Below are positions 9,136-17,285 of a stretch of 64,000 nucleotides of DNA, in pieces. Origin of the DNA: Bog-473 sp963728845 (lineage in GTDB: Bacteria; Actinomycetota; Acidimicrobiia; Acidimicrobiales; RAAP-2); the NCBI GenBank assembly GCA_963728845.1, contig CAVSLS010000026.1:208111-272110 (forward strand). The letters are read 5' to 3'. A program made the position numbers and the translations under genes. Below the pieces are notes generated by a model. It saw nothing but the letters and a program-made list of their open reading frames with translations. It was not told the origin of the DNA and ran no database searches. Position 1 is the stretch's first letter. Each line of letters begins with the position of its first letter.

Positions 9136-10231
9136 CGCAACTCCAACTCGCTGCGGCGGCGAGCGACCCGCTCGCTGAATGCGGTGTGGCTGATGATCTC
9201 GTAGGTATGCAGATGATGCCCGATCGCCCCGAGCGTGTCGTCGATCCCCTCGGTGCCGAGGAGGACGCCCATCGAGGCGAGGTAGCCGTTGAGGCCCGGG
9301 AGCAGCTTCTCGATCGACTTGGACCGCCGTGCGAGGCGCAGGCGCTCGAGGCCGATGGCCTGATGAGGAGCGTCGCCTGCTGGACCGAGCGCCATTGCGG
9401 AGCGAGGGGCCAGCGGCATCGGGTCCGGTCTTTCGTGGGGGAGCGGTAGGTCAGCCATTCGCCGGTGGCGTAGGCCCACAGATCGCCCGTGGCGGCGAGG
9501 ACCTGGGCGGGAGTGTTGAGGTCGAACTCTTGGAGTCCCTGGCGACCGATCTCGAATTCGAGCCGATGGACGGGCGTTCCCGCCACGTAGCGCTCGCCCC
9601 AGACTTCGAACCACCAGCCGTTGTCCTTGGTCGCCATATCGGCGGTCTTGTCGTAAAGACGCGCCAGGAACGTCTTGGTCGTGCGGCTGCCGAACTCGAA
9701 TCCGGTCAAGGTGCCGGCCACCTCGTAGGTGCGCCGGGCGTCGGCCCGGCAGACGAAACGGGAAGCGTCCGCGAGGGTGAGGTCCCAACCCTGCCAGTCG
9801 GCGAAGAGATCGACGCGGTTGACCCAGAAACGCAGTTGTCGCAGTTCTGGAGCCAGGATCTCCTGCAGTGTGGTCACCGCCGCCTCGGGGCCGACGGCGT
9901 GCAGGAACTCCGAGCGAGGTTGAACGCGCACGGTCGGGAGGTGGCGGCTGGTGGAGATGCCGATGCGGGCCGTGGCGTGCTCGAGGCAGAAGCGGTACTT
10001 GCCCCAGCCGTGCGGGGTGATGCCGAAGACGAGCTCGCCGAGCTCGAAGGGCGCCGGTCGCTTCGCCTCGCCGGCCCACGCTCGACAGTCCTCGAGGCGC
10101 TCCAGAAATCGTTTGGGTACCTCCGCCCGTCCGGACAGGTAGAGCGCGTCGACGCCGGACGCCAACTCGCGCAACGGCCCAACTGGCGAATTTGCGACTA
10201 GGTGCTCAGAGGCCGACGTGGGGAGTGGCAC
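9132..10231 (-). CDS. Rep-like replication initiator of the integrated element, frameshifted
   Basis: The protein resembles initiators of the replication-initiation-factor (Rep_trans) type found on actinobacterial plasmids and integrative elements. It has FWVNRVDLFADWQGW (an RxDLxxD core) and TKTFLARLYDKTADM, where the Tyr would be the candidate nucleophile. After WPLAPQWRSVQQA the frame changes near 9,360-9,420 and continues to SKSIEKLLPGLNGYLASM and the stop at 9132. About 365 residues result from the joined frames. The next gene starts inside its stop. The family assignment is inferred from motifs. Confidence 0.6.
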
Positions 10232-10240
10232 GGCAAGCGA

Positions 10241-10702
10241 TCAGTGGAAGAAGCCGGGACGTCGGTCGGCGATACGGCGCTCGATGCCCGCGGCCCACTC
10301 GTTCTCGAGGTCGAGTCGGATCCAGGGGAACGAGTAGTCGTCGGGGTGCGCGCCGTAGCGAGCACGGAACCGTCGCACCTTGCGGAAGATGGTGGCGCGG
10401 TGCCAGCCACCCTCTTCGAGCGCGGCGAACCCGCCGGCCATGTGCCAGGCCACCCAGAAGCCGATCAGCTCGGACTGCTCCATCGCGTCCTCCGCGATGT
10501 CGTCGCGTACGAAGTCGGGGTAGGCCTCCTTGTCGAGGGCCTGCATCGGGAAGGCTTCGGCCAGCACGTCTTCGTCGAGGGCGCCGTGGTAGGCGTGCCA
10601 ACGGGCGGCGGCCTTGCCGGTTCCTTCAACGGTGTCGCTCTTGTCGGCCCGGAAATCTGGCTCGTCGGTCATGGCGCTCATCTTGTCGCAAGGGTGCGAC
10701 AA
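10241..10702 (-). CDS. Hypothetical protein of the integrated element
   Basis: A complete 153-residue, acidic and tryptophan-rich protein (GFWVAWHMAGGFAALEEGGW, later PWIRLDLENEW). It lies immediately upstream of the rep-like gene in the same direction, so it is probably part of the same transcription unit. I do not recognise a domain. The start could also be one of two nearby internal Met codons. Confidence 0.6.
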   Translation of the reverse strand: MSHPCDKMSAMTDEPDFRADKSDTVEGTGKAAARWHAYHGALDEDVLAEAFPMQALDKEAYPDFVRDDIAEDAMEQSELIGFWVAWHMAGGFAALEEGGWHRATIFRKVRRFRARYGAHPDDYSFPWIRLDLENEWAAGIERRIADRRPGFFH

Positions 10703-10741
10703 GACTCCGGGCGCTGATCATGGGACGGGGGAGGGGCAACC

Positions 10742-10768
10742 AGGCCGCCCTGGTCGGGCGGCCTTTTT
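10742..10768 (+). terminator. Rho-independent terminator
   Basis: A 9-bp perfect stem (AGGCCGCCC / GGGCGGCCT) with a 5-base loop is followed by TTTTT on the plus strand. It lies between the minus-strand rep group and the plus-strand toxin-antitoxin genes. No plus-strand gene ends just upstream, so it may shield the toxin-antitoxin promoter from read-through. Confidence 0.8.
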
Positions 10769-10937
10769 CATTCTCCCCACGGGGGGTGAGCTCGGACCCG
10801 TCAAGGCGGCCCCTCCGGGCGGCTGCGCCGGCCTTGACTGGTCCTGGCCGATCCGCCCAGGAACTGAGCGGTTCTCCCGTCCACCTCGCAAGGGCGTTGA
10901 GGCGGGAGATGCGTCAACCCGGTGGCACACTGGAGGC

Positions 10938-11126
10938 ATGACTGAGAGCGCCGTCGAGCGGGAATCGTCGTCGCGAGAGGACGATGTGACCAATACCGAG
11001 GAGGCCCTCGTTGCTCGCATTGCCGCTGATCGTCGGGCGGGTAAGGACACAACGAAGGATGTCGAAAAGCTTCTCCAATTGACGGGGGCGAAGAACCGAG
11101 CGGCTCTCGACAGACTCGCCAAGTAG
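10938..11126 (+). CDS. Putative antitoxin partner of the Doc-like toxin
   Basis: A 62-residue protein with an acidic N-terminus (TESAVERESSSREDD) and a basic helical C-terminus (KDVEKLLQLTGAKNRAALD). A TGGAGG ribosome site precedes the ATG by few bases. It ends 7 bases before a Fic/Doc toxin gene, the standard place for an antitoxin, but it has no clear Phd or AbrB signature. The antitoxin role is inferred from size, position and operon structure. Confidence 0.6.
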   Translation: MTESAVERESSSREDDVTNTEEALVARIAADRRAGKDTTKDVEKLLQLTGAKNRAALDRLAK

Positions 11127-11133
11127 TCCCGCC

Positions 11134-11565
11134 GTGGCGGAAGCCGGCGGAGGCGAGGTCGCATACCTCACAGAAGCTGATTTCCATCTGGCGCTGGCCG
11201 AGGCGCTCGGAGTAGATCTCGACACCGCCCGTTCGGTCACGAATGAGACCTTGGCGGGCTCAGCCTTGGCGGCTCCGGCGGCCGGCTTCGGCGATTTCGA
11301 GAAATACCCGGACTTCCCCATGAAGGTCGCAGTGCTCATCCAGGCCATCGCCCAGAACCACGCTCTTCCCGACGGGAACAAGCGAACGGCGCTGCTGTGC
11401 GGCATCCTCTTCGCCGCCATCAACGGCTACCGCTGGGAGCCACCTCGGGGCGACCACCCTGACGGTGCGGAGACGGCCGAAGTCGTGGAGGCGGTTGCAG
11501 CGGGAGAGGTCCCGCTCGACCAGTTGGCCTCCTGGGTTTCCGACCGGCTTCTTTCTGCTTCCTGA
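11134..11565 (+). CDS. doc: Doc-type Fic-domain toxin
   Basis: A 143-residue death-on-curing family protein. The motif HALPDGNKRTALL matches the Fic/Doc active site HxxxDxNKR. Doc kinases phosphorylate EF-Tu and stop translation, while other Fic enzymes AMPylate targets. The full motif and length suggest an active enzyme, but its donor is not known. The GTG start follows the small antitoxin-like gene by 7 bases. Confidence 0.85.
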   Translation: MAEAGGGEVAYLTEADFHLALAEALGVDLDTARSVTNETLAGSALAAPAAGFGDFEKYPDFPMKVAVLIQAIAQNHALPDGNKRTALLCGILFAAINGYRWEPPRGDHPDGAETAEVVEAVAAGEVPLDQLASWVSDRLLSAS

Positions 11566-11584
11566 GCTTGCGGATTCGGCGACA

Positions 11585-11869
11585 ATGGAGCCATGGCCTT
11601 CCAAGACCAAGCGGCTGAACCTGCGACTGACCCGGCAACAGGATGCCCTCCTGCGCTCGGCGGCCGGGGCTCGAGGCGAGTCCGCGCATGACTTCGTCCT
11701 GCGCCATGCGGTGGAGGCCGCCGAGATGGAGCTCGCCGACCGGCGCGTCTTCGTCATCGACGACGCCGCGTGGACCCAGCTGCTTGGCCTTCTCTCGACG
11801 CCGCCGGCGCTTCCGGAGGCACTGGACAAGCTGCTTTCGAATCCTTCGGTCCTCGAGCGCTCCGCTTAG
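11585..11869 (+). CDS. TacA-like (DUF1778) antitoxin
   Basis: A 94-residue protein with an N-terminal ribbon-helix-helix (KTKRLNLRLTRQQDALLRSA) and a C-terminal toxin-binding tail, as in TacA antitoxins that neutralise GNAT acetyltransferase toxins. It starts 19 bases after the Doc gene. The expected acetyltransferase is present only as a stump directly downstream, so this looks like an orphan antitoxin. Confidence 0.8.
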   Translation: MEPWPSKTKRLNLRLTRQQDALLRSAAGARGESAHDFVLRHAVEAAEMELADRRVFVIDDAAWTQLLGLLSTPPALPEALDKLLSNPSVLERSA

Positions 11870-11974
11870 TTGCCTTCGCCGGTACGGGGTTACTGGCCGG
11901 CGAGCATGTCGTCGAAGGGATCCAACTGCGGACTGGCGCATCTCAATGAGCTACTTAACCGTGACGTGCGTTAG
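11870..11974 (+). pseudogene. TacT-like GNAT toxin remnant
   Basis: The 34 codons after tacA retain the N-terminal signature of TacT-type toxins in two frames: a LAGEHVVEG-like stretch and then NCGLAHLNELL, which corresponds to the usual (D/N)CGxxxLNxWL. The acetyl-CoA binding core is absent. It is read as a toxin removed by frameshift and deletion. Confidence 0.6.
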
Positions 11975-12068
11975 CGGGCAGCGAGCACACTGCCAGATTT
12001 GACCAGAAAATAGTGACCCCAGGCCAGCAATGTACTGGGGCATTGATGACTACTCGATAACGGTTCGT

Positions 12069-13481
12069 TCACGCAGCCACCGCGAACAGCTTCCAGCTTC
12101 CAGGGACGCCCTTCAGCTCGTGCTCGCCCCGCTCGGTGAACTCGATCCCAGAGCCGACAACGAGGTCCTTCACCGTCCCGGAGACCAATACTTCCCCGGC
12201 CGTCGCCATCGAACCGACCCGAGAGGCGATATGGATGGCCAGTCCACTGAGATCGTTGCCCCGGACTTGGCACTCGCCGGTGTGCAACCCAGCTCTGATT
12301 TCGACGCCGAGGCTGTGGGTTGCCTCGATGATTTCAGCTGCGCATCGAATGCCACGAGCAGGTCCGTCGAAGCTGGCCAAGAAACCGTCTCCGGTGGTCT
12401 TGATCTCTTGTCCACGGAATCGCACGAGTTGATCGCGGACAAGCCGGTCATGAGAGTCGAGCAACGATCGCCAGCGTCGATCACCGAGCTCAGCTGCTTT
12501 GCGTGTCGAGTCCACGATGTCAGTGAAGAGGGCTGTGGTGAGGATGCTCTCAATCTCGACCCGCGGGCGTTCCCCCGTGATGAACTCGGCAATGGCCTCA
12601 AGGTCCTCGATGGGTGGAGCCGAGAGCCCACCAACATCGGTGCCTTGAACTTCGAGAAACGACGCCCCCTCGATGTGGTCGGCCAAGTACCGGCTGAGCT
12701 CGACTGGCACTATGAGATTGCCGCTGGTGTGCGTGACGAGAGTCGGCACTTGGATGAGTGGAAGCGCCTGACGCACATCGAGGTTTCGCAGGATGTAGTC
12801 GTACTGAGCGGCAGCCGCACGGGGGGTGGCCGACGCTCGTGCGACCCGTGCCGACCGTTGAGCGATTGGGTCGTCAACGGACAGACTGGGGTTGCCGAAC
12901 ACGGTGAGCTGAGTGGTGCCCCACGACGTAGCCACAAGTTCGATGAGCGCGTCAACAGCGTTCGGTTCCACGCCGATCGGGTAGTCGTCTGCTCGTACGT
13001 AGCGGGCGGCTGTATTGGACAGTACGAGCGCCTTTACTCGTTCGGGATGGAGTGCGGCGTACAAGATGGCAAACGGTCCAGCGTCGAGGTCGGCGCCTAG
13101 GACAGCCTCGGTGGATCCGACGGCATCGAGGACGGCTCCGATGTCCTCCGCCCACTCTTCCCAGGTAGGCATCTCGTGGCGTAGCCCGCCTGACGCTCCG
13201 GTACCTCTGCGGTCGAAGAAGATCGGGCGGCAAAACGAAGCCAGATGCCGGTAGAACGCAGCGACGCCGGGCAGGTCCCAGGCGAGGTCGAGGTGGCTGC
13301 CCAATCCGTAGCAATAGAGGTAGTCGGGGGACCCCTCACCGAACACCTGGTAGGCGATGTCGGCCTCACCGACGCGCACGTACCTTGTCTCAGGGGGATC
13401 AGCTCCGACGTGCACGCTTAAAGTCTGCCGGGTGGCAGACGCCCTTGCCCGACCGAGGCACAGAAGCGCAAAACAGCCCAC
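12069..13481 (-). CDS. Alpha/beta hydrolase fused to class III adenylate cyclase domain
   Basis: A 470-residue two-domain protein. Residues about 30-290 form an alpha/beta hydrolase and residues about 310-470 a class III nucleotide cyclase. The cyclase keeps both metal Asp residues (FTDIVDST and TTGDGF) and the substrate-Lys position (EIKTTGDG). In the hydrolase, the nucleophile elbow usually GxSxGGP reads ADLDAGP, so Leu replaces the Ser and catalysis is doubtful. The hydrolase may act as a ligand sensor. Such fusions are common in actinobacteria. Confidence 0.85.
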   Translation of the reverse strand: MGCFALLCLGRARASATRQTLSVHVGADPPETRYVRVGEADIAYQVFGEGSPDYLYCYGLGSHLDLAWDLPGVAAFYRHLASFCRPIFFDRRGTGASGGLRHEMPTWEEWAEDIGAVLDAVGSTEAVLGADLDAGPFAILYAALHPERVKALVLSNTAARYVRADDYPIGVEPNAVDALIELVATSWGTTQLTVFGNPSLSVDDPIAQRSARVARASATPRAAAAQYDYILRNLDVRQALPLIQVPTLVTHTSGNLIVPVELSRYLADHIEGASFLEVQGTDVGGLSAPPIEDLEAIAEFITGERPRVEIESILTTALFTDIVDSTRKAAELGDRRWRSLLDSHDRLVRDQLVRFRGQEIKTTGDGFLASFDGPARGIRCAAEIIEATHSLGVEIRAGLHTGECQVRGNDLSGLAIHIASRVGSMATAGEVLVSGTVKDLVVGSGIEFTERGEHELKGVPGSWKLFAVAA

Positions 13482-13647
13482 CCATTTGTTTGATTGAGGT
13501 TGGAATCACAGCGATCGACATCACCTAACCACCGGGCTGGCTGGATTCGTGCCTCAGTCCCGATGCGTACGGGGTCACCCTCCAGGTTTCAAATTGGTAA
13601 CCACGGGCTGACCTGGGCGAAGCGGCGATTCGCAATGCTTCCTGGCC

Positions 13648-13944
13648 TCAATCCTGTGCCGGCAAGCCCGTGTAACTGGGAGCGAGAGCTTGAGAGGGTG
13701 TGAGCCCGAAACCGATGTTGGGGCCGTAGACATCCATGGCGAGTGCCTGGAACATCCGAGTGGGCGTGACGGCATTGGGTTGGTTGGTGGATACGACCTC
13801 GATGGTCGTGTGGCGGGAGGGCGAGTACATGGTGATCGATTCGTAGCCAGGGAAACTGCCTTCTTTGCGGAGTTTGGAGCCGAATCGCCGGGATTCCTTA
13901 CTTGCATACATTGTCTCGCCTACTTCCTGGTCGTGATGGAGCAC
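13648..13944 (-). pseudogene. C-terminal stump of a serine beta-lactamase-like hydrolase
   Basis: The frame contains GSFPGYESITMYSPSRHTTIEVVSTNQPN, here cited in part only (GSFPGYESITMYSP). It resembles the last strands of class C-type serine hydrolases and D-Ala-D-Ala carboxypeptidases. The SxxK and YxN motifs are absent, so at least 200 residues are missing. A 22-bp palindrome lies 20 bases upstream of its first Met. Confidence 0.45.
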
Positions 13945-13963
13945 GGGTGGATCTCGTCAGGGA

Positions 13964-13985
13964 ACCTGACTAAATATAGTAAGGT
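13964..13985. promoter_or_regulatory. Imperfect palindrome, candidate repressor operator
   Basis: Half sites ACCTGACTA and TAGTAAGGT are inverted around an AT-rich centre, with 10 of 12 positions per arm matching. The right arm continues as AGTAAGGTAACC, which recurs with one change (AGTAAGGCAACC) at 14967-14978 in front of the marR gene. This suggests a shared MarR-type operator, but binding is inferred. Confidence 0.45.
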
Positions 13986-14467
13986 AACCGTTCGATCGTG
14001 TCAACTGCGAAAGCACAGCAAAAGTGCACCCAACTGCGGCGGGGACATTGCGGGCCACAGACGGCAGAGTCAAACGCGCGGGATGCAATCCCAAGCTGGG
14101 TCAAGCGAATCGCGCCTCGCATAGTCACTCTTCGGCGCCAAGAAATCGCGTGTTACACGTCGGGCGACACGGAGCGAGACGTTAGGGGCCTCTCTTCGAG
14201 ATCCTTGACCCGGACAGCCAGCCACCTGACAGCCAGCAGCTCGTCACAGGCCTCACGCTGAACACACTCGAGTAGCGAAACGGCATGTTCACCTCTTGGT
14301 GGGACACGGCCAAGGGTCCACTCTTGGAGTCAGGGTCAGCCCGGCGAGTCCCGATTCGTCGTCGAGGGTTCGCGACACCGAGACGTGGCCGTGGGCGATC
14401 GTGAGGCTTCGGCAGTGCTGCGAACGCGGTGGGTCGGCAGCAACGAGCCAGAGTCCGAAGTCTCGGC
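13986..14467. other. Intergenic stretch without a recognised gene
   Basis: No frame in this stretch has a credible start, domain or codon pattern. It separates the hydrolase stump and operator-like palindrome from marR. Confidence 0.6.
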
Positions 14468-14941
14468 TCACCGCTGCTGGGTCGTCTCGTTCAGTTCGCT
14501 TTCACTGAAGGCCTCGGCCAACTCCTCGAGGGCTTCGCGCACATCCGCGAATCGGCGCGATCCGAGTATCTCGGCGATCCGCACTTCGGCCGCCCGGGAT
14601 TCGCGTGTGACTGTTTTCTCAAGTCGCCGCCCTTTGGGGGTGAGGTGCACGACGCGGGCCCGCCTGTCCACAAGATCGGGTTCACGGACCAGGTAGCCGT
14701 GCTGTTCGAGATGAACCAATAGGTCGTTGACCGACTGCTTGGTAATGCCCATCTGGTCGGCGAGCTCCGTTGGCCGCTGCCCATTGAGGCCTGGATAGCG
14801 AAACAATCCGACGTGGGCGGGTGTCACGTCGTCATAGCCGGCCGCGATCACTCCCGAGGAGATCCGGTCACGGACCCACTGCCAGCAGACTCGCATCAGG
14901 GCTCCCACGTAGGGGATGCCATCGAGGGGATCGCTTGACAC
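14468..14941 (-). CDS. MarR-family transcriptional regulator
   Basis: A complete 157-residue winged-helix regulator. The recognition region reads RPTELADQMGITKQSVNDLL, followed by the wing with DRRARVVHLTPKGR, the classic MarR pattern. It is transcribed divergently from the cupin gene. The 81-base gap holds a repeat of the motif found at 13978, so it probably controls itself, the cupin and the VOC gene. Confidence 0.9.
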   Translation of the reverse strand: MSSDPLDGIPYVGALMRVCWQWVRDRISSGVIAAGYDDVTPAHVGLFRYPGLNGQRPTELADQMGITKQSVNDLLVHLEQHGYLVREPDLVDRRARVVHLTPKGRRLEKTVTRESRAAEVRIAEILGSRRFADVREALEELAEAFSESELNETTQQR

Positions 14942-15022
14942 AATAGTCAGCCTACCATACGATAAGAGTAAGGCAACCTGACCAGATGATCATGGCGATC
15001 ATCAGACCCAAGGAGGTTCGAA
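14942..15022. promoter_or_regulatory. Divergent promoter region of marR and cupin genes
   Basis: The gap is locally AT-rich. It holds AGTAAGGCAACC at 14967-14978, matching 11 of 12 bases of the copy at 13978-13989. An AAGGAGG ribosome site at 15010-15016 precedes the cupin ATG at 15023. No clear full palindrome is visible here. Confidence 0.5.
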
Positions 15023-15535
15023 ATGAGCGCAGCGGTCGTTGACTCTCCCGACAGTGAGCACGCCCAAGCCTGGTGGTTCCTCGACACCTTGGTCGTCGAG
15101 CATCGCTGCGCGCCGGGCATGGACACCATCGTGCTCGAGATGACCTTGCCGGTCGGTTCGGCGCCCCCGCTGCACGTCCACGACGACCTCGACGACACCT
15201 GGTACATCCTCGAGGGCCAGATGGTCGTGCGCTGTGGCGACGATGAGCTCGTCGTCGGGGCCGGGCACTGGGTCTCCATGCCGCGTGGCGTACCGCACGC
15301 GTTCCGAGTGGTCGGTGACCGCGAGGCGCGGATCCTGCTCGTGCACGATAACACCAGCTTCCGTGATCTCGTCCGCGATCTCAGCGTGCCGGCGACCGCG
15401 CGTGCCGTTCCGAGCGAGCCGACATTCCCTCCAATGGACGAGCTGGCGCGTATCGCCACCTCTCATGACCTCAAACCAATCGGGCCACCCATGAGCCCCG
15501 AAGACAGCGATTCCATCTTGGCGGGCGCAAACTGA
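15023..15535 (+). CDS. Cupin-domain protein
   Basis: A complete 170-residue single-cupin protein. Motif 1 is PPLHVHDDLDDTWYILEG with the metal His and Glu positions. Motif 2 is PRGVPHAFRV. Small cupins of this kind act as dioxygenases, isomerases or ligand-binding proteins, and the substrate cannot be read from the sequence. The neighbouring divergent MarR gene and the VOC gene 28 bases downstream suggest a small inducible response to an aromatic or electrophilic compound. Confidence 0.85.
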   Translation: MSAAVVDSPDSEHAQAWWFLDTLVVEHRCAPGMDTIVLEMTLPVGSAPPLHVHDDLDDTWYILEGQMVVRCGDDELVVGAGHWVSMPRGVPHAFRVVGDREARILLVHDNTSFRDLVRDLSVPATARAVPSEPTFPPMDELARIATSHDLKPIGPPMSPEDSDSILAGAN

Positions 15536-15563
15536 TCGGCGTTCGTAACGAAAGGAAGTCACC

Positions 15564-15976
15564 ATGCACACGTGCAGGCTCTCGGCCACGTTGTGCTCAA
15601 AGTCCGGGACCTGGAGCGGTCCGAGGTCTTCTACGTGGACGCGTTGGGCCTGCGAGTCATCTCGCGGATCCCGGACCCGCCTATGACATTCTTCAGATGT
15701 GCGACCTCGGAAAACCACCACGGCTTCGCCCTGATGGAGCTGAGTCCAGATGCAGCATCAGCACCAGACCAGAACGCCATCGGTCTGGCGCATGTGGCCT
15801 TCAAGATCGGTCGTTCGGCCGAGGAGCTCCGCCGGGCGCGAACCGTGCTCGATGCCGCAGGGACACCATTCCTCTACGAGGCCGACCGGGCCTTTACGAA
15901 GAGCGTGCACGTCCTCGATCCAGACGGGAACGAGATCGAGTTCTACATCGAGACCCTTGGACTCTCGGGAGGCTGA
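15564..15976 (+). CDS. VOC-family (glyoxalase/extradiol dioxygenase-like) protein, 5' frameshift
   Basis: About 135 residues in the vicinal-oxygen-chelate fold. LGHVVLKVRDLERSEVFYVD begins the first beta-alpha-beta unit, and KSVHVLDPDGNEIEFYIE carries the metal-binding Glu. The good start (AAGGAAG, then ATG at 15564) is one base out of frame with the body, which opens at GTG 15572. Adding one base near 15571 restores MHTVQALGHVV. This is probably a single missing base. Confidence 0.75.
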
Positions 15977-16356
15977 GCCGACCACACTGGTTCACCTGAT
16001 CCAGGCCAGCTTGATGGTTACTGCCTGGGGTGCCACTCCTGGCAGCGAGATCTGTCTCAGCTGGGCCTCGTCCCTGATGCGATCCCGGAAGCATTTCCAG
16101 AGTGATAGACCGCACCGAGCCGGTGAAGAGGGACGCGAGCGAGGGTCGCATGGGACCGACCGTTCTCCGTCGTGCTTGCTTCCATCGCCTCCGCCACGCT
16201 GCTGGTTGGACTCGGGTAGCCCATAAGTGCCTGGCGCATGCAACTGTGGCAAGCGCGCATCGAGAATTTCGATGCTGTTTGAGGGTGCTGTGTTACAGGG
16301 GCCGCACCCTCCAAGACCTATCGTTGCTGGTCCCAGGGCTGAATTCGCCAGTCGGA
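15977..16356. other. Boundary stretch between the two lineages
   Basis: No confident gene. A short membrane-like frame (FSVVLASIASATLLVGLG) occurs near 16160-16220 but is stopped at once. Genes to the left look actinobacterial and genes to the right alphaproteobacterial, so the join lies in or next to this stretch. Confidence 0.5.
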
Positions 16357-17031
16357 ATTCCTGGCGCGGTGCTGGCGAGCGGCCTGCATCCGACGCTGGC
16401 AGGCGTCATTTTGGCGCTGTTCATCCCGACGAGGCCGCCGCCGGACCTGAAAGCGCTGACGACCCAGGCCAACGTGATCCTGATCGCGGAGGCCGAGAGA
16501 GGCCGCGAGGCGCTCCGCCACGGTCCGTCTCTTCCGGCGCTGCGCTCGCTCGACGCAATTCATGACCGGCTCGAATCGCCGGCCGACCGACTGCTACGCC
16601 ACGCCGGTTCGCGGTCGAGCTATCTCGTGCTGCCGCTGTTCGCGCTGGCCAACGCCGGAGTCGCGATCAGTTCCGACGTCTTCGATGGGCGCGGGCGGCT
16701 CATGGCCGCTATCGCGCTCGGCCTCGTGGTCGGCAAGCCGCTCGGCATATTGGCGCTCTCTGGCGTCGCGGTCGCCCTCAAGCTTGCGATCAAGCCGCCG
16801 GACTATTCCTGGCTGCAGCTCGCCGGCGCAGGCTTGCTCGGTGGAATTGGTTTCACCATGTCCCTGTTCATCGCAGGAGAGGCATTCGCCGCCAAGGCGG
16901 ATTTTGAGGCGGCCAAGATCGCCGTGCTGGCCGCATCGTTAGTCGCTGCAGCGCTCGGCGTGCTGACGCTGGAGGCGGCGTCGAGGAGCGGCGACTGGCG
17001 GTGCATGCTCCGCGAACGTCGCCTTATTTGA
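16357..17031 (+). pseudogene. nhaA: Na+/H+ antiporter NhaA, C-terminal part
   Basis: Similarity begins abruptly near 16357 with GAVLASGLHPTLAGVILALF and continues to the stop, covering roughly the last half of NhaA. Helices such as YLVLPLFALANAGVAIS and GAGLLGGIGFTMSLFIAGEAF are intact. The N-terminal half with the early Asp-containing helices is missing, and the open frame upstream is unrelated. The truncation coincides with the change of lineage. Confidence 0.8.
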
Positions 17032-17285
17032 AGGGGTTTCGGACACCGGCTCTACGCGGGCGTCGATGCAGGTTTGGAGGGCCGTCATCCGAAAGCCTCC
17101 AAGGGAGGCGCGACCCATGCATTCAGCCGAAGACGCTTTCTCACGCTCAACGCTTGTTCATAGGGCCGATCAGGAAGTTCGGCAAAGGGTCGATTGAGGC
17201 CATCCGCGGGCGACTGCCCGGGTGGAAAGGCGTCACGACAAACGATAGCAACGCTGGCCTCGGGCCGCTTTTCGCGAGGAGTCCC

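Noticed and set aside
7620..16000. Second copy of the tRNA-Leu 3' end as the far attachment site
   Set aside because: I looked for the CCCCCCTCCGAC core on both strands by eye and found no convincing copy before the lineage boundary.
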